Shown here one piece after another: positions 32,946-44,740 of a stretch of DNA of 64,000 nucleotides (position 1 is the stretch's first letter; each line of letters begins with the position of its first letter). The stretch is from Lumbricus terrestris (lineage: Eukaryota > Annelida > Clitellata > Crassiclitellata > Lumbricidae). The translations under genes were made by a program, and so were the position numbers. The DNA lies in NCBI GenBank assembly GCA_949752735.1, contig OX457036.1, positions 16,462,433 to 16,526,432 on the forward strand, given 5' to 3'. The notes under the pieces were generated by a model that was not told the origin of the DNA, made no database searches, and was given only the letters and a program-made list of their open reading frames with translations.

Positions 32946-33689
32946 CATAAGCATTGACCAAACCACAGTAATTAACGGAACATCGTAGAATCTGCTTTGG
33001 AAGTCCTGGATATGGGATCGACCGCGTCATCGTCATCGTCATCGTCACCGTCATCGTCTAAGGACGAAAATGACCAACAACAATAAATCTTTCTTAGCAT
33101 CCCAGTCTATGGCGAAACGTAAGGCATTTAATCTTAATGCAATCGACTTTTAGTCTGCAAACATTCGGCCCAGCTCCGTTGTCTAATAAAGTCTGATCTC
33201 GGGACTTCCATTATCTCATCAACTCCAATACAGGTTTCCACTATCCAATCACTTAAATCTCATATAATACATCCACTATTCAACCATTAACTAGCATCCA
33301 ATCGAATATGTTATCTCGATGTTTCCACTGTCCAACTAATATCCACTATCCATGCAATCGCTTTTATCTCGATATATTCACTATCCAACCACTATCCAAT
33401 ATTCAATCACTTTATTGTCGATCTTTCCACTATCAATCTCAATGTTTCCAGATTTAAATCATTTTAATCACCAATCGACTCTAATCTGAATGTTTCCGCT
33501 TTCTCAACTATCAATTAGACTGTAGCAAACGGTTTCCTATATCTTGTCAAATAAAATCCTGGAAACTTCTGCTATCTATCCTATCCATGGCAGAACTGCG
33601 AGAGCTCGTAAATAAGCTGGTGCCCAGCGCTAGGCTTTCGATGTGCGCTCTAGAAATTTGGAGATTACGATTATGATTGCCAATACGAC
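32946..33689. other. Degenerate repeat-like AT-rich DNA
   Basis: Loose recurrences of CAATC, TATCC and TTTCCACTATC at 33180-33560 suggest an old decayed minisatellite. 33612-33675 (AATAAGCTGGTGCC to GAGATTACGA) matches 17442-17505 as a dispersed repeat. Confidence 0.4.
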
Positions 33690-34390
33690 TTCCGCAATCT
33701 ATCCAAGTCCGAGACTTTACTATTTTCAACTCCAATGCAATAATTATTGCGACTTTCGCAGTCTAACCAAGTCAAATTCCGAGACTTTGTTATTTTCAAA
33801 TCTGATGCAATATTGCGACTTTCGCACTCTAACCAAGTCAAATTCCCAGACTTTACTATTTTCAACACTAATGCAATAATGCGACTTTCGCAATCTAACC
33901 AAATCAAATTCCGAGACTTTACTATTTTCAACTTTAATGCAATAATGCGACTTTTGCAATCTAACCAAATCAAATTCCCAGACTTTACAATTTTCAAATC
34001 TAATGCAATATTGCGACTATCGCAGTCTAACCAAGTCAAATTCCGGGACTTTACTATTTTCAAATTTAATGCAATATTGCGACTTTCGCAGTCTAACCAA
34101 ATCAAATTCCGAGACTTTACTATTTTCAGATCTAATGCAATATTGCGACTTTCGTAGTCTAACCAAATCAAATTCCCAGACTTTACAATTTTCAAATTTA
34201 ATGCAATATTGCGACTTTCGCAGTCTAACCAAATCAAATTCCCAGACTTTACTATTTTCAACTCTAATGCAATATTGCGACTTTCGCAGTCTAACCAAAT
34301 CAAATTCCCAGACTTTACTATTTTCAAAAATCTCATCCAATATTGCGAATTTCGCAGTCTAATCAAGTCAAATTCTGAGACTTCTGCTAT
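33690..34390 (+). repeat. 66-bp satellite, about 10 copies
   Basis: Each unit contains AATTCCGAGACTTTACTATT, then TTCAAATCTAATGCAATA, then TTGCGACTTTCGCAGTC. The 66-bp period is divisible by three and lacks stops in several frames, so both strands show long frames (up to 254 codons) made of 22-residue repeats. No start context, splice site or known domain supports translation. Confidence 0.93.
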
Positions 34391-34993
34391 CAATCCAACC
34401 TTGATCTTCTTGCGACCTCCCAAAAATTTAAACAAGTCTATTGTATCTCTTGACTCCCATGTCGTTAAGAAATGTAATGCATCACATAAGTGACGCCGCT
34501 GCGATTATTATGCACCAGACCTTCTTCTGCGGTGCTAATAAGACGGGGAGCATCAGTGGCAAAAGAAAAATGGCGCATGCGGTCAATCCTTCACCGAAGA
34601 CAATTGAACGGACAACATTCGCACATTCATCAAAATCAGATGAAGGCTCGAAATCGCGAGATCGGTTACCCAGGAGACGACGACCAGCGAACGGGTAAGA
34701 CCAGACTTGAGAAGGTGGGGGAAACTCGGGTGGTGGGGGAAATCGGGGTAACCAAGTGCACGGTGGAAGTGACGCCTTATCAACCGCGCGACATAAATGT
34801 CACACGAACGAGCGACAGATAAGCAGCAATGGAGTAAGAGCTAGAATTGTGTTTCATTTTGAGTTGATGTAGCGCCGATAGCAATTGGTGCTTTGCATGA
34901 CGATGCAGCATTGTGTGGCGCGCAAAGTTAAAGTGAATTTACAGCTACACTAGCTTTGCAATGACGTAGGCCTATATTCGGATAGAATAAAAA

Positions 34994-34998
<5 letters not shown>
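34391..34998. other. No gene recognised
   Basis: GC-moderate unique DNA. Plus frames at 34441-34822 overlap each other and match nothing known. Confidence 0.4.

Positions 34999-35035
<37 letters not shown>
34995..35035 (+). repeat. (ATT)n microsatellite
   Basis: Pure trinucleotide run. Looser ATT/ATC repeats continue to 35275. Confidence 0.95.
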
Positions 35036-35036
<1 letters not shown>

Positions 35037-35435
35037 GCTTTGTTATTATTATTGCCATCATCATCATCACCATTAGTATTATTATTAGTAGTAGTATTTT
35101 GTTACCACAATTATTATTTGTGTCGTTTTCGCACCGTTATTATACAGTTTTTTGGCCTTAAGCTACTTATCTATTATTATTATTATTTTTATTATCATTG
35201 TTATTATTATTATTATCATCATTATTTTTATTATTATAGATATTATGACAATTGTTATAATCATTATTATATTTGTAGTTAGTGTTCTCTGGAACAGCTA
35301 TTCCTTGCAATTCAAAAGAATGCGGTAAGCAACGGCGTTGAATCGCTGATCTGAGCACTCGTATAGGCTACACAATGTCATTTAAGACTTTCGAGGCACA
35401 GCAATTTCGGTTGGATCATTGTCTTGTGTCCGAAA

Positions 35436-35620
35436 ACGCAGTGGCTATTGCATTCTGGACTGAGTGGACCGGCAATCGAAAGGTCGAGGGTTCAAATCCC
35501 GGTTAGGGCAGAAATTTGGTTTGAGATTTCTGCCGCAACTGTTTCCCAGTCAACTCAGCTCTGATGAACAGATTGGGTTACACTGTAAGTGGGAAGATAA
35601 GATGGCAGGGAGATGATTGG
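35436..35620 (+). mobile_element. tRNA-like SINE, fourth type
   Basis: GTGGCTATTGC and GGACTGAGTGGACCGG form a tRNA-like 5' part. GAGGGTTCAAATCCC is a good box B/T-arm. No acceptor-stem closure is seen, so it is a retroposed tRNA derivative and not a tRNA gene. Confidence 0.55.
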
Positions 35621-35730
35621 TCACTTGCAATTATATTATTATGTCGAGGCAGAAGAACGGAAGTAGCTAACACTTAATCCCCATGGCAACGTCAGGGCTA
35701 TAGTTAATGGAGCTGTTCCACTTAACATTC

Positions 35731-35782
35731 TCCTCCTCCTCCTTCTCCTCCTCCTCCTCCTCCTCCTCCTCCTCCTCCTCCC
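35731..35782 (+). repeat. (CCT)n microsatellite
   Basis: Pyrimidine trinucleotide run. Confidence 0.92.
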
Positions 35783-36595
35783 CTTCTCCATAGTCGCAGC
35801 AAATTTTATTTTACGAACTTTCAGAAGTTGCAGCGAAGAGTATCCACGATGTAAATGTTTTGCTATTTGTAGCAGAAGCACGCATGTCCATTTAAATGTT
35901 CACCATCGCTCAAGTTCTCGTGATACATACAGACACACACTCACACATACAAACGCACACACGTATACGCACACATGTACACACGCGCGCACACACTAGC
36001 CGTAAATTCGCTTCTATCTGCAATTTATCCAGCACCGATCAACATTGGCTTATTACAAATTGCGAACATAAAATTCCGATTTAGATCAGGCGAACACATC
36101 AGAAAAGCATCGTTTAATGCGAGAAGATATAAATCTGTTGCTGACCTATCTATGAAGCAATAGTTCGTGGTACTCATTTGTGATTTATGGATATAATATG
36201 TATGCATATAAGTATGCACACACATATACACGAATGCATGCAATTAGGATGCATATAATGATGTTGAATAAATTGGAGAGATTAGTTTAGCTTAAGTATT
36301 CGTTTAGCACGGTCAGTAATCGAATGGCTAAATGGAAGCCAAAATGTTGTGGAAGCCATTCAAAAGTTGAGGGATTTCACTGGATCATTTCAATGGCAGA
36401 TAGACGATAGGGCAGGTGTCAAGTTTTACTACGGAAAAACTTGGAGGCCCTACATTTCGGCCACATGTACATATGAAAAGGTTTAAAATGTAGTCAGATG
36501 TCGTATAAGTAAAAGCTTGTAAATATAATCTAATATTGTATACAAGAAGAGGGAATGTTGTTCATAACAAATATGCCACGTTTTCGCATATTGTA
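35783..36595. other. No gene recognised
   Basis: Contains a loose (AC)n at 35930-35995. Otherwise unique. Confidence 0.4.
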
Positions 36596-36880
36596 TATAT
36601 TATACAATATACATGCATACAATGCCATACATACGTACATTCGTAGCCTACATACATGCTTGCATAAATTCAGACATGTGCGCATGCATGTTTCCATGCA
36701 AACATACATGCATGCATTCATACACACGTAAAACATCCATAAAAACATGAGTGCATACATAAATACATATTTACATGTATGAATACATAAGTACATATAG
36801 GCCTGCATATATAACCATAACCATAATACAGTCATGCGTGCGTGCGCGTGCGTAAGTAGTTACATTGTACATGCATGCAT
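36596..36880. repeat. Degenerate CATA/CATG simple repeat
   Basis: Scattered ACATACATGCATG, ATGCATGC and ACCATAACCATA units; an eroded relative of the CATA arrays. Confidence 0.75.
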
Positions 36881-38040
36881 GCAGAGATTACACGAGCCGA
36901 AAGCGGTTGAACCATTAAAATGCAGGCCACGGTTCATGCAACAACTGTGTGTTGAAGCCAAGAAGGGCATTTAGACCAAATGAAAATTGAGAAATAAATA
37001 TAAGAAGCTCAAGTAATCTGTGATCACAAGATTGCAATAAAGTGTTCTCAATAATTCAAATGAAACATGAACGTTGATTTCCATTAGTTGTAGATCTACA
37101 CTCTACAGTATATCAATGAATCCAGGCTCTCTCTTCCCGTTCGCAGTGTATACAGGCCTATAAATCAAGCACTAGTTTAATCTATCATGAGGTTCCTTTA
37201 TTTGGAACATTGTGTACGTGTACATATTTACCTGTTCATTCCTCTATTCCATTCGGACCACCGTGTACCCGTTTACATAATTATTTACCTGTTCATTCCT
37301 TTATTCGGAACACCGTGTACGTGTACATGATTTTTGTACCTGTTCTGTCTCGCACTGGTATCACTACATCCTCGTCTTCGGTGAGGATGGTCGTGTACAT
37401 CGAAAGGTTGGTACAGAAGGCGGCGAGGGTGAGCAGAAGAGAAATGGCGTCGTTGCCTGCCATCAGACATTAATGATGAAGGGATGATGAAGTCGACGAC
37501 GATGAAGAGGAAAAGAAGGAGGTGGATGAGGAATGGCGACAAGAATAATGAGCTGTCGTCTGGGAATCTGCAAGGCAGGTGTCAGCGTGGAAATGATGTT
37601 GTTCTTGTTACCTATTCCGTGCGGGTCTTTCCATTGTCGTTTTTCTAACCGATTTTCTGACAGCGGAAAAGTAGCTAACATCAGTATACGCTGTTTTTGC
37701 ACTCAATCATTAGCCGCCTCACATTCGTTTTCGTTCAATGTGGGTCTTACGTAATCGCAAATCCTAAAGACGAACGAACTATAGTGTCTCGTATACTAAG
37801 TAGACATCTGCATGGTATCGCTTGAAGCTCTGTAAGGCAAATTAACCCACTCATGACCATTTCTGTCAATCACGCTCAAAACTCAAGACAGAAGCCCTCC
37901 ATATGCAATAAACCAAGCCAGAAGGACCCGGCTGCGTCTCTTCCAAAACTATTCGAGAATATAATTATACAGGCAACCTTTAGTATCTCGTTCGTTGAAA
38001 TCATCCGAGTCGCAGCAGCAGCCCCACGATTTCGATGTTA
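36881..38040. other. No gene recognised
   Basis: TTTACCTGTTCATTCC with GGACCACCGTGTAC-type blocks repeats three times at 37205-37340. The minus frame at 37285-37542 looks signal-peptide-like but lacks an ATG and derives from a GA-rich run. Confidence 0.4.
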
Positions 38041-38540
38041 ACCAACTCCTCGAAATCCCTGCGTAGAATAATTTCCGCCTCGGTGTCGGCTCAGAGCCCG
38101 GCTTAACCGTCGACGGTGAAGGGACAGACGGCGGGCGGACGGACGAGCGGCCGCCGATCGACCTCCTCCGTCCATCCCCGTGGCTTCGCTCAACACACGA
38201 TCGCTACTACTGGTTCGTTTCTTCTGCGCCTGTCTCATCCGATATCTTATCTTATCTGCCAGCGAGCAAATGTCGCTGCTGGGATTATCTATAAAAGAGA
38301 GCCTACGATTCGCTGCCTCCGCCCGTGTAGCGGCGGCGGAGGAGGAGGCGGCGGTGGCGGTGGTAGCGGCGATCAGGGTGACCGGCGCCGGCCGAGCCCG
38401 TCCCTCGTCCGTCCGTCCGTCCGTCGAGCGATCAGTGGCATGCACGGCTGAGCGTCTCATCGCGACACGTCAGTCGTACATCTACCGTCATCCGTATCCA
38501 TCTCGCGATGACCTGATTCGTATAAATACTCCATGATGTC
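38041..38540. promoter_or_regulatory. CpG-rich block with TATA box, possible promoter
   Basis: About 500 bp dense in CpG (GCGGGCGGACGGACGAGCGG, CGGCGCCGGCC, repeated CCGT) in an AT-rich neighbourhood. It contains TATAAAAG at 38292-38299 on the plus strand and TATAAATAC at 38521. Open frames on both strands (111-140 codons) reflect the GC content and show no domain. It lies upstream, in minus orientation, of the lectin exon by 12 kb, so it could hold a first exon of that gene or belong to a plus-strand gene. Neither is shown. Confidence 0.35.
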
Positions 38541-39338
38541 CTCCTCTCCTTACATCGTCTTCATGACAACGTCGGACGTTTGCAGCTGTGGTTCGTCCCT
38601 CCAGTTGGAATGATCTCCTTCTTCTTGCCGCACTCATGAGGGCTAAGGAACGACTGCTTTTCTTCACCAGTCACTCATTCGCTAAAGGAATTGCCATTCC
38701 TCCCACCAGTGTTTCCGTGCTCCTCTGAATATAGTCATTCTGCGAGAGGCACTGCAATCTAAATCTGTAGATACGATATATCACTCATCTTCGCATTTCA
38801 TTCTATATATTTATTTTCTTCTTTTTCTATCGTTCATCTTCTTCGCTCCGTTTCATTCTCTTCTGTTTCCTTCACCTTCATTCTATTCTTCTTACCTTGT
38901 TATTCGAATCCTCCTCCACTCTCCTTCTCTTCCGCAGTCTCCTACAATAATTATCAAGTCTTATTCTCCTCGTCTTCCCAATCATTTCTTCTCCGCCTTC
39001 TCTTCTTCATCTGACATGATCCTACTCTTCCCTTTCTTCCCCAGCTCCCTGTTCTCATGAGCTGTAACAGAAACTACAATCGTAATTGAACATTTAAATA
39101 TAGCGCCGCTTAGAGATAAAACTGCACCAGTATCCTAAGCAGTAATAAATGTCAGCGGACAGATGGCGACACTTGTTACCCTTTTAGATCCTCCTATGAT
39201 CACTCATCTTTGCATAGAGTGCAATGCAATACAGTAGCATTTGTTTTTTCCTTCTTCCAATTAAAGGTCAGAAATAAAATCTGGCGGCATAACAATTGGC
39301 TGATCTTACTCTTCCTCGTCATCATCGTCATCATCATC
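38541..39338. other. No gene recognised; pyrimidine-biased
   Basis: The 38800-39050 part is rich in TTC and CTT but not strongly repetitive. Confidence 0.4.
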
Positions 39339-39339
39339 A

Positions 39340-39628
<289 letters not shown>

Positions 39629-39789
39629 TACCTTGAGGGAAGGAGCCATAGAACAAAATTTAATAGATTTGCTTAAACAGAAGAACCCATTGGTTTCAGT
39701 ATTGTTGTGCAGAGGTCTGGGTTGGGACCAATCAATTTCTTGTCTGTATAACATTTCAAAATTTAAAGCTAGACATGTTTCCTCGTATC

Positions 39790-40150
39790 ATGTTTCTCTT
39801 TCCTCTCTTCCTTCCTTCATCCTCTTCGCTCTCCTCCTCCTCCTGTCTTCTTCTCCCTCCTGCTCCTACTCATTCTCCTCCTGATCCTCCTCATTCTCCT
39901 TCTGCCTTTTTCTTCCTCCTGCTCTTTCTCATTCTCTTTCTGCTCCTCCTCATTGTCCTCCTCCACCTTCTCATTGTCCTCCTGCTCTTCCTCATTCTCC
40001 TCCTGCTCTTCCTCATTCTCCTCCTGTCCTCTTCTCCCTCCTGCTCCTCCTCATTCTCCTCCTGTCGTCTTCTTCCCCATCCTCCTCCTTCTCATTCTCC
40101 TCCTCATCCTCCTGCATCTGCTCCTGCTCCTGTTCCCTATCCTCCGCGAA
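39790..40150 (+). repeat. Polypyrimidine (CTCCT)-type tract
   Basis: CT-rich repeats with units such as CTCCTGCTCTTCCTCATT at 15-18 bp spacing. Confidence 0.9.
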
Positions 40151-41103
40151 GTCCATCGCCGATGAGTGTCGCTAGTGTCGCATGATTTGCGTGATCAAGA
40201 GACGCCGGGTGTTGCAAGGGTCGCGCTCAGATGCAGCGCAACTCAGCAGAGCGAAACGATGGCCAATCGCCACAGAACAGGACACACGTACAAGGGAGAC
40301 ATCGAGGCCCATGTGGCACGGATCGTAGCTAACGCTGAGCCACCACCAACAACACTACCGCCACCACCACCAACACCACCACCACCAACAACAACAACAA
40401 CACCCCCACCACCACGTGTGTTTGATTTAAGGCGACAGACGTGAGGAAGTCGATGACTGTTGGGGTCAGTCACACAGTTCAACATTCCGATCTTTTATGA
40501 CTTTTTCACATGACGAGTCGCAGACTAAAAATCCAGATGAAGTGAAAAAGAAAAATCGAACATACGGTGCTTCAACAAATATTATTATTATTATTTACTC
40601 AATTACGGTACTTACTTACAGTTACAGAGGTGTACTCGGCGAAGCAAGAGAAACATTTGGGTTTCTTTTTGAGATTTCCAATCGGGGGTCTCCGTTTGGG
40701 GTTTCCATTTGACGTTTACATTTCAGGGTTTCTATTTCGAAGGTTTCCATTTCGGAGGTTTCCATTTCGGGGTTTCAATTTAGGAGCGATCATGTTCATT
40801 GGGCCTCCAATGGATATAATCGCAAAAATGCACAGAATTTAATCATAATCTAATTGAGCATAATTCTCGTGCAACATACGCTATTCAAATGATGCACAAC
40901 ATTACTAACTATTCACTTCGCACTTTTGTGATGGAAGATAACAGTTGTTGCAACAATATTCAAGGGAAACACTGCTTGTGTGCTGGCGATGCCCTATTGC
41001 AGCGAGACACTGTCGCAGGGAAACGCTTTTTCAGATACTTTTTCAGGGTTGCATGGCCGAGAGCGCCACTGAGTAGTGACCTTAAAGGGACAAAATATAA
41101 ATT
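40151..41103. other. Unclassified; (CCA)n and a GGTTTCC repeat
   Basis: A CpG-containing patch at 40150-40330 leads into (CCA)/(CAA) repeats at 40341-40415. A GGTTTCCATTTCGG-like 15-bp minisatellite lies at 40655-40785. The 92-codon plus frame at 40166 is Pro/Thr-rich from the repeat and unrecognised. A solo SINE tail lies near 41050. Confidence 0.45.
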
Positions 41104-41182
41104 ATGATTGATTGATTGATTGATTGATTGATCGATCGATCGATTGACTGACTGATTGATTGATTGATTAATTGATTGATGG
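41104..41182 (+). repeat. (ATTG)n tetranucleotide array
   Basis: ATTG with ATCG and ACTG variants. Confidence 0.93.
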
Positions 41183-42690
41183 TGATGCCATTTTAGTGAA
41201 ACGCTTTGAGAAACAATAAAAGACCTTGATTGTAAGCACGGTTTCATTTGAGGCGAGCGGTTCATGTTTCCTGTGTTATTGCAATGGCGCCATAGAAAGC
41301 ATTAAATTGGAATACATTGTATACAATGTATATGATTATAGCCTATCACAGTGTAATCTGAAAAATACCTTGGATGGCAAAGTGTGAAATTCAAGATGAC
41401 GCAAAAATCCATGAACTGCGCATTTCGACATTCTCTCAGTGGGAGAATTGAAACAAGAAAAAAATTCAACTGTGATATTATTGTCAATATCTTTACGAAG
41501 CATTTGAATGCGCTATATTGATTGCATGGCGGTGGAGGAGGTGCTTGATATATTCTATAGACATACATGTAGCCTATTATTAACCTCGCATCACAAAGAC
41601 GAAGCCTACTTAATGACTACCCGAATAACGCCATCGTGAACCAACTCGTAAACTAGAAATTTACATTCTAGCCAGCACACTTGCGCACGCCTGTGTATAA
41701 TACTATGTTTATATGGTCCCCGCATGACTGGAAATTATGACACACCCAACAGTCATAACGATTTGTAGATGCTACGCAGGCGTAATATTATGGGGACGAT
41801 TTACAGAGCGTTGGCTGCAGACATTTATTGGTCGGGGATTTATGGGACAAATCGGTCGCCATAATTTTCAGAAATGTGTTTTAAAAAATGCACTCCATCG
41901 GAGAAGTCTATACGCTATGCGTGAAATTAATAGGTTTGAGACGGCGGTGGATAGAAATTATTTGAGAAACCGAAAGGAACATTTCGACTGTAATTCGTCG
42001 GTGCAAGATGTTGGGGGGGGGGGACAAGAGGGGTTTCGGGGTTAAATCCCCGATTGACCCTGGGAACAAGTTTTTTTTAAGGTTATTGATCCACTTAAAT
42101 AAGAAAAACAAAACAATTGCTTGTAGTAACAATTGCTTTTCTTACTTTATTCCCTTTGTTACTTTATTCCCTTTTTTATTTGCTGTAATACTGTTGGGCT
42201 GGTGTCAGAAAGGGCATCCGGCCAGGCCATAAAACCGCTAACCCCCATCGTAAATTCTTGGCTACGTCACTGGATGGTTTGGATGACAATAGTCTACCGA
42301 CTGTGCAGTGGACGCTATCCCAGCAATAAACTCGATTCTTCGCCATCATTGGGGCCTCCTCATTGAATTCCCTTTCCTCCACTCTGCTTCACTATCTACA
42401 TCTCTCATTTCGTAAGACTTATTTTTTTCTCTAGGGGTTACCGCACTGGGAGCGCTACTGATTGGCCACGGCTATGAGCGGCGCTATAGAAATTACTAAT
42501 TACATTACATTCCATTACTGAGATGAATGTTTATTAAACATTCTTAACTTGGATTGAATCTAACACATACTGCTCTCGTCTTCTGAACTACCGTATTAAA
42601 ACTTCTGTTCTCATGTCGCATTGTTTTGTGTTGCATCTTGTCATGTTATAAGCTTAGGCTACTGTTCTAATAATTAAAACAGCGCAACAA
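41183..42690. other. No gene recognised
   Basis: Unique DNA. The plus frame at 41737-42045 has no known domain. A solo SINE tail (GGGAGCGCTACTGATTGG, GGCGCTATAGAA) lies at 42447-42500. Confidence 0.4.
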
Positions 42691-42691
42691 A

Positions 42692-42773
42692 GGTTACCGG
42701 TTATTTAACACAATTGTTCTGCTAAATAACGGTTAACCGTTGTAACAATTGTTGTGTTAAATAACCGGTAACC
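42692..42773. repeat. Foldback inverted repeat
   Basis: Left arm GGTTACCGGTTATTTAAC plus ACAATTGTT (42692-42718) pairs with the right arm 42744-42773, which has three extra bases. The loop is about 25 bp. A third diverged unit (GTGTTAAATATCTGC) follows. Confidence 0.85.
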
Positions 42774-43746
42774 GTTAGAACATTTCTTGTGTTAAATATC
42801 TGCTAACCGTTGTTACGATCACTGCAGCTGGCGTCTTTGACTGCGAAACCTGTAGACTCTTTTTGTGGAATCCTTGTTCGGGCGTATTATAATAGGCTAC
42901 GCTAATATTTGCGCCGTGCATGTAGTCTATGATCTCTATCTAGGCGTATAGTTATGTTTGAAATTTTGCAGATGAAAGAAATGCTGATAAGAAATTATAG
43001 GACTGCTAGGGCCTACATGATTTAGTCAGTAGACTTCGCTATAGAGACCTAAACACGATGAACGATGAAAGCATCGTAAATTGTCAGCTCAAGTCCTACG
43101 AGCTCAAGTAATGGAGAGCGTATAGCAGATGGTTTTTGAAAATGGAAAATAATTTCGGTTGTTTGCATGTAGGGATGTCGGACGGCCGCTCTGTAAACAT
43201 CGGCCAACGACACGGAAGGACCGACCAGACATTTGAGTAATTGCTCTGGCCACACTTTAAAAAATGCCCCAGCGCTCTGGCATAGGTCCACATGCAAATG
43301 TGCAAAATTGTGCATATAGCAATTGAGGTCTAGATATGCGGAACTATGGACGACCGCGTAGTGTGACAGAGTTTCCCCCCTTAAAAGTCTCCCACCCGGA
43401 GATTCTATTTCTAAAAATATTCTCCGGCGGATCTGTTTCAGAATAATTTGCCACCCCCGATACTGTATTCAGAAATTATCTCTCCGGGGAGATAATTGAT
43501 CTAGGCCTACTATGTATTATTTTAATCCCCGCTTAAATAAAGTCTCTCCCGCAAAATGGTCACGTGATAATAGATAACCAGGTTAAACCATAGTTTAAGA
43601 TGCTAACTTATTTTAAAAGAATAATTATACGTTCCCTGTTTTATCAGAATACTTTGTTCCAATACAGAGCTACCGATGGAAAACGTCAACTCAGCCAGAG
43701 GAGACTCTGGGGGATTTTTTGGGAGGAGAGCCGGGAGACTTCATAT
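42774..43746. other. No gene recognised
   Basis: 43370-43740 has scattered CTCTCC/GGAGAG inverted blocks (CCCGGAGA and CCGGGAGA), perhaps an old MITE. Its borders are unclear. Confidence 0.35.
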
Positions 43747-44313
43747 CGTGACACCCGCACATAGGACAAGAGGGGCATTTGCCCTCCTGAAAAATTGACA
43801 GCTATTTTTTAACTAACGCTCTTTGGTATTTAAAACGTTCTTCGCACTCAAGGACCAATGATACACTAAATGAAACTGACAAATTTACACTTGCAACCTT
43901 TATGAAAAATACACAAGTTCTTATTTCCTGCCTTGCAATTTTCAAGCCCTTTCTAAAAATTTGACTGTGACCGTTGTACTTTGACCCTACTGCAAACATT
44001 CATGCAGTGGCGCCGCCAGGATTTCAGTTTCTAGGGGGGGCTGAAGTCTCGCGACGAAAATTTAACATTTTCATCCGTCAAAATTTCTGACGACCTTTTT
44101 TTTATAGTTGCGAACCGAAATCTCATGGAAATTTAACATTTTCGCCGCAAAAATTTCTGACGACCTCTTTTTTTTAGTCGTCAGCCGAAAATCGTGGATA
44201 TTTCAATGTAAGAAATTCGGATGGCTTTTTTTAGGGGGCTGTGCCTCTTGTAGGGGGCTTAGCTCCTCAGCCCCCCTAGCGCCGCCACTGCATGATTCAT
44301 GCGGATGCCCATG
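43747..44313 (+). mobile_element. hAT MITE, CATGGGCGCCCGC family, interrupted
   Basis: Left end CGTGACACCCGCACATAGG and right end GCGGATGCCCATG match the 16686 family after allowing mutation. The body (TTTTTTAACTAAC, AATGATACACT, CTGACAAATTTAC) aligns with 16740-16850. It is split by a second hAT insertion at 44006-44294. No intact outer target duplication is seen. Confidence 0.75.
44006..44294 (+). mobile_element. Nested hAT-type MITE (CAGTGGCG ends)
   Basis: CAGTGGCGCCGCCAGG at the left and TAGCGCCGCCACTG at the right form inverted ends of a type common in hAT elements. The 8-bp direct repeat ATTCATGC (43998-44005 and 44295-44302) flanks it, although CATG follows the right terminus before the repeat. 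It holds a repeated AAATTTCTGACGACC(T)(C)TTTTTTTT block. Confidence 0.8.
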
Positions 44314-44370
44314 AGCTAAAAGTAACTTATTTTTCATAGTAGGCATACACTAGTACCTCCCTCAAATCTA

Positions 44371-44740
<370 letters not shown>

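Noticed and set aside
33671..34435. CRISPR-like regular array or repeat protein
   Set aside because: The 66-bp units are wholly repetitive with no unique spacers, and the genome is animal; treated as satellite.
37285..37542. Minus frame starting with a hydrophobic, signal-peptide-like run
   Set aside because: It starts with TTG, not ATG, the hydrophobic run comes from a GA-rich simple sequence, and no splice donor in the right phase was evident.
40166..40444. 92-codon Pro/Thr-rich protein
   Set aside because: The C-terminal half is a CCA/CAA repeat translation and the N-terminal half matches nothing known.
43049..43315. 88-codon minus frame with mixed composition
   Set aside because: No similarity I recognise and no supporting splice or start context.
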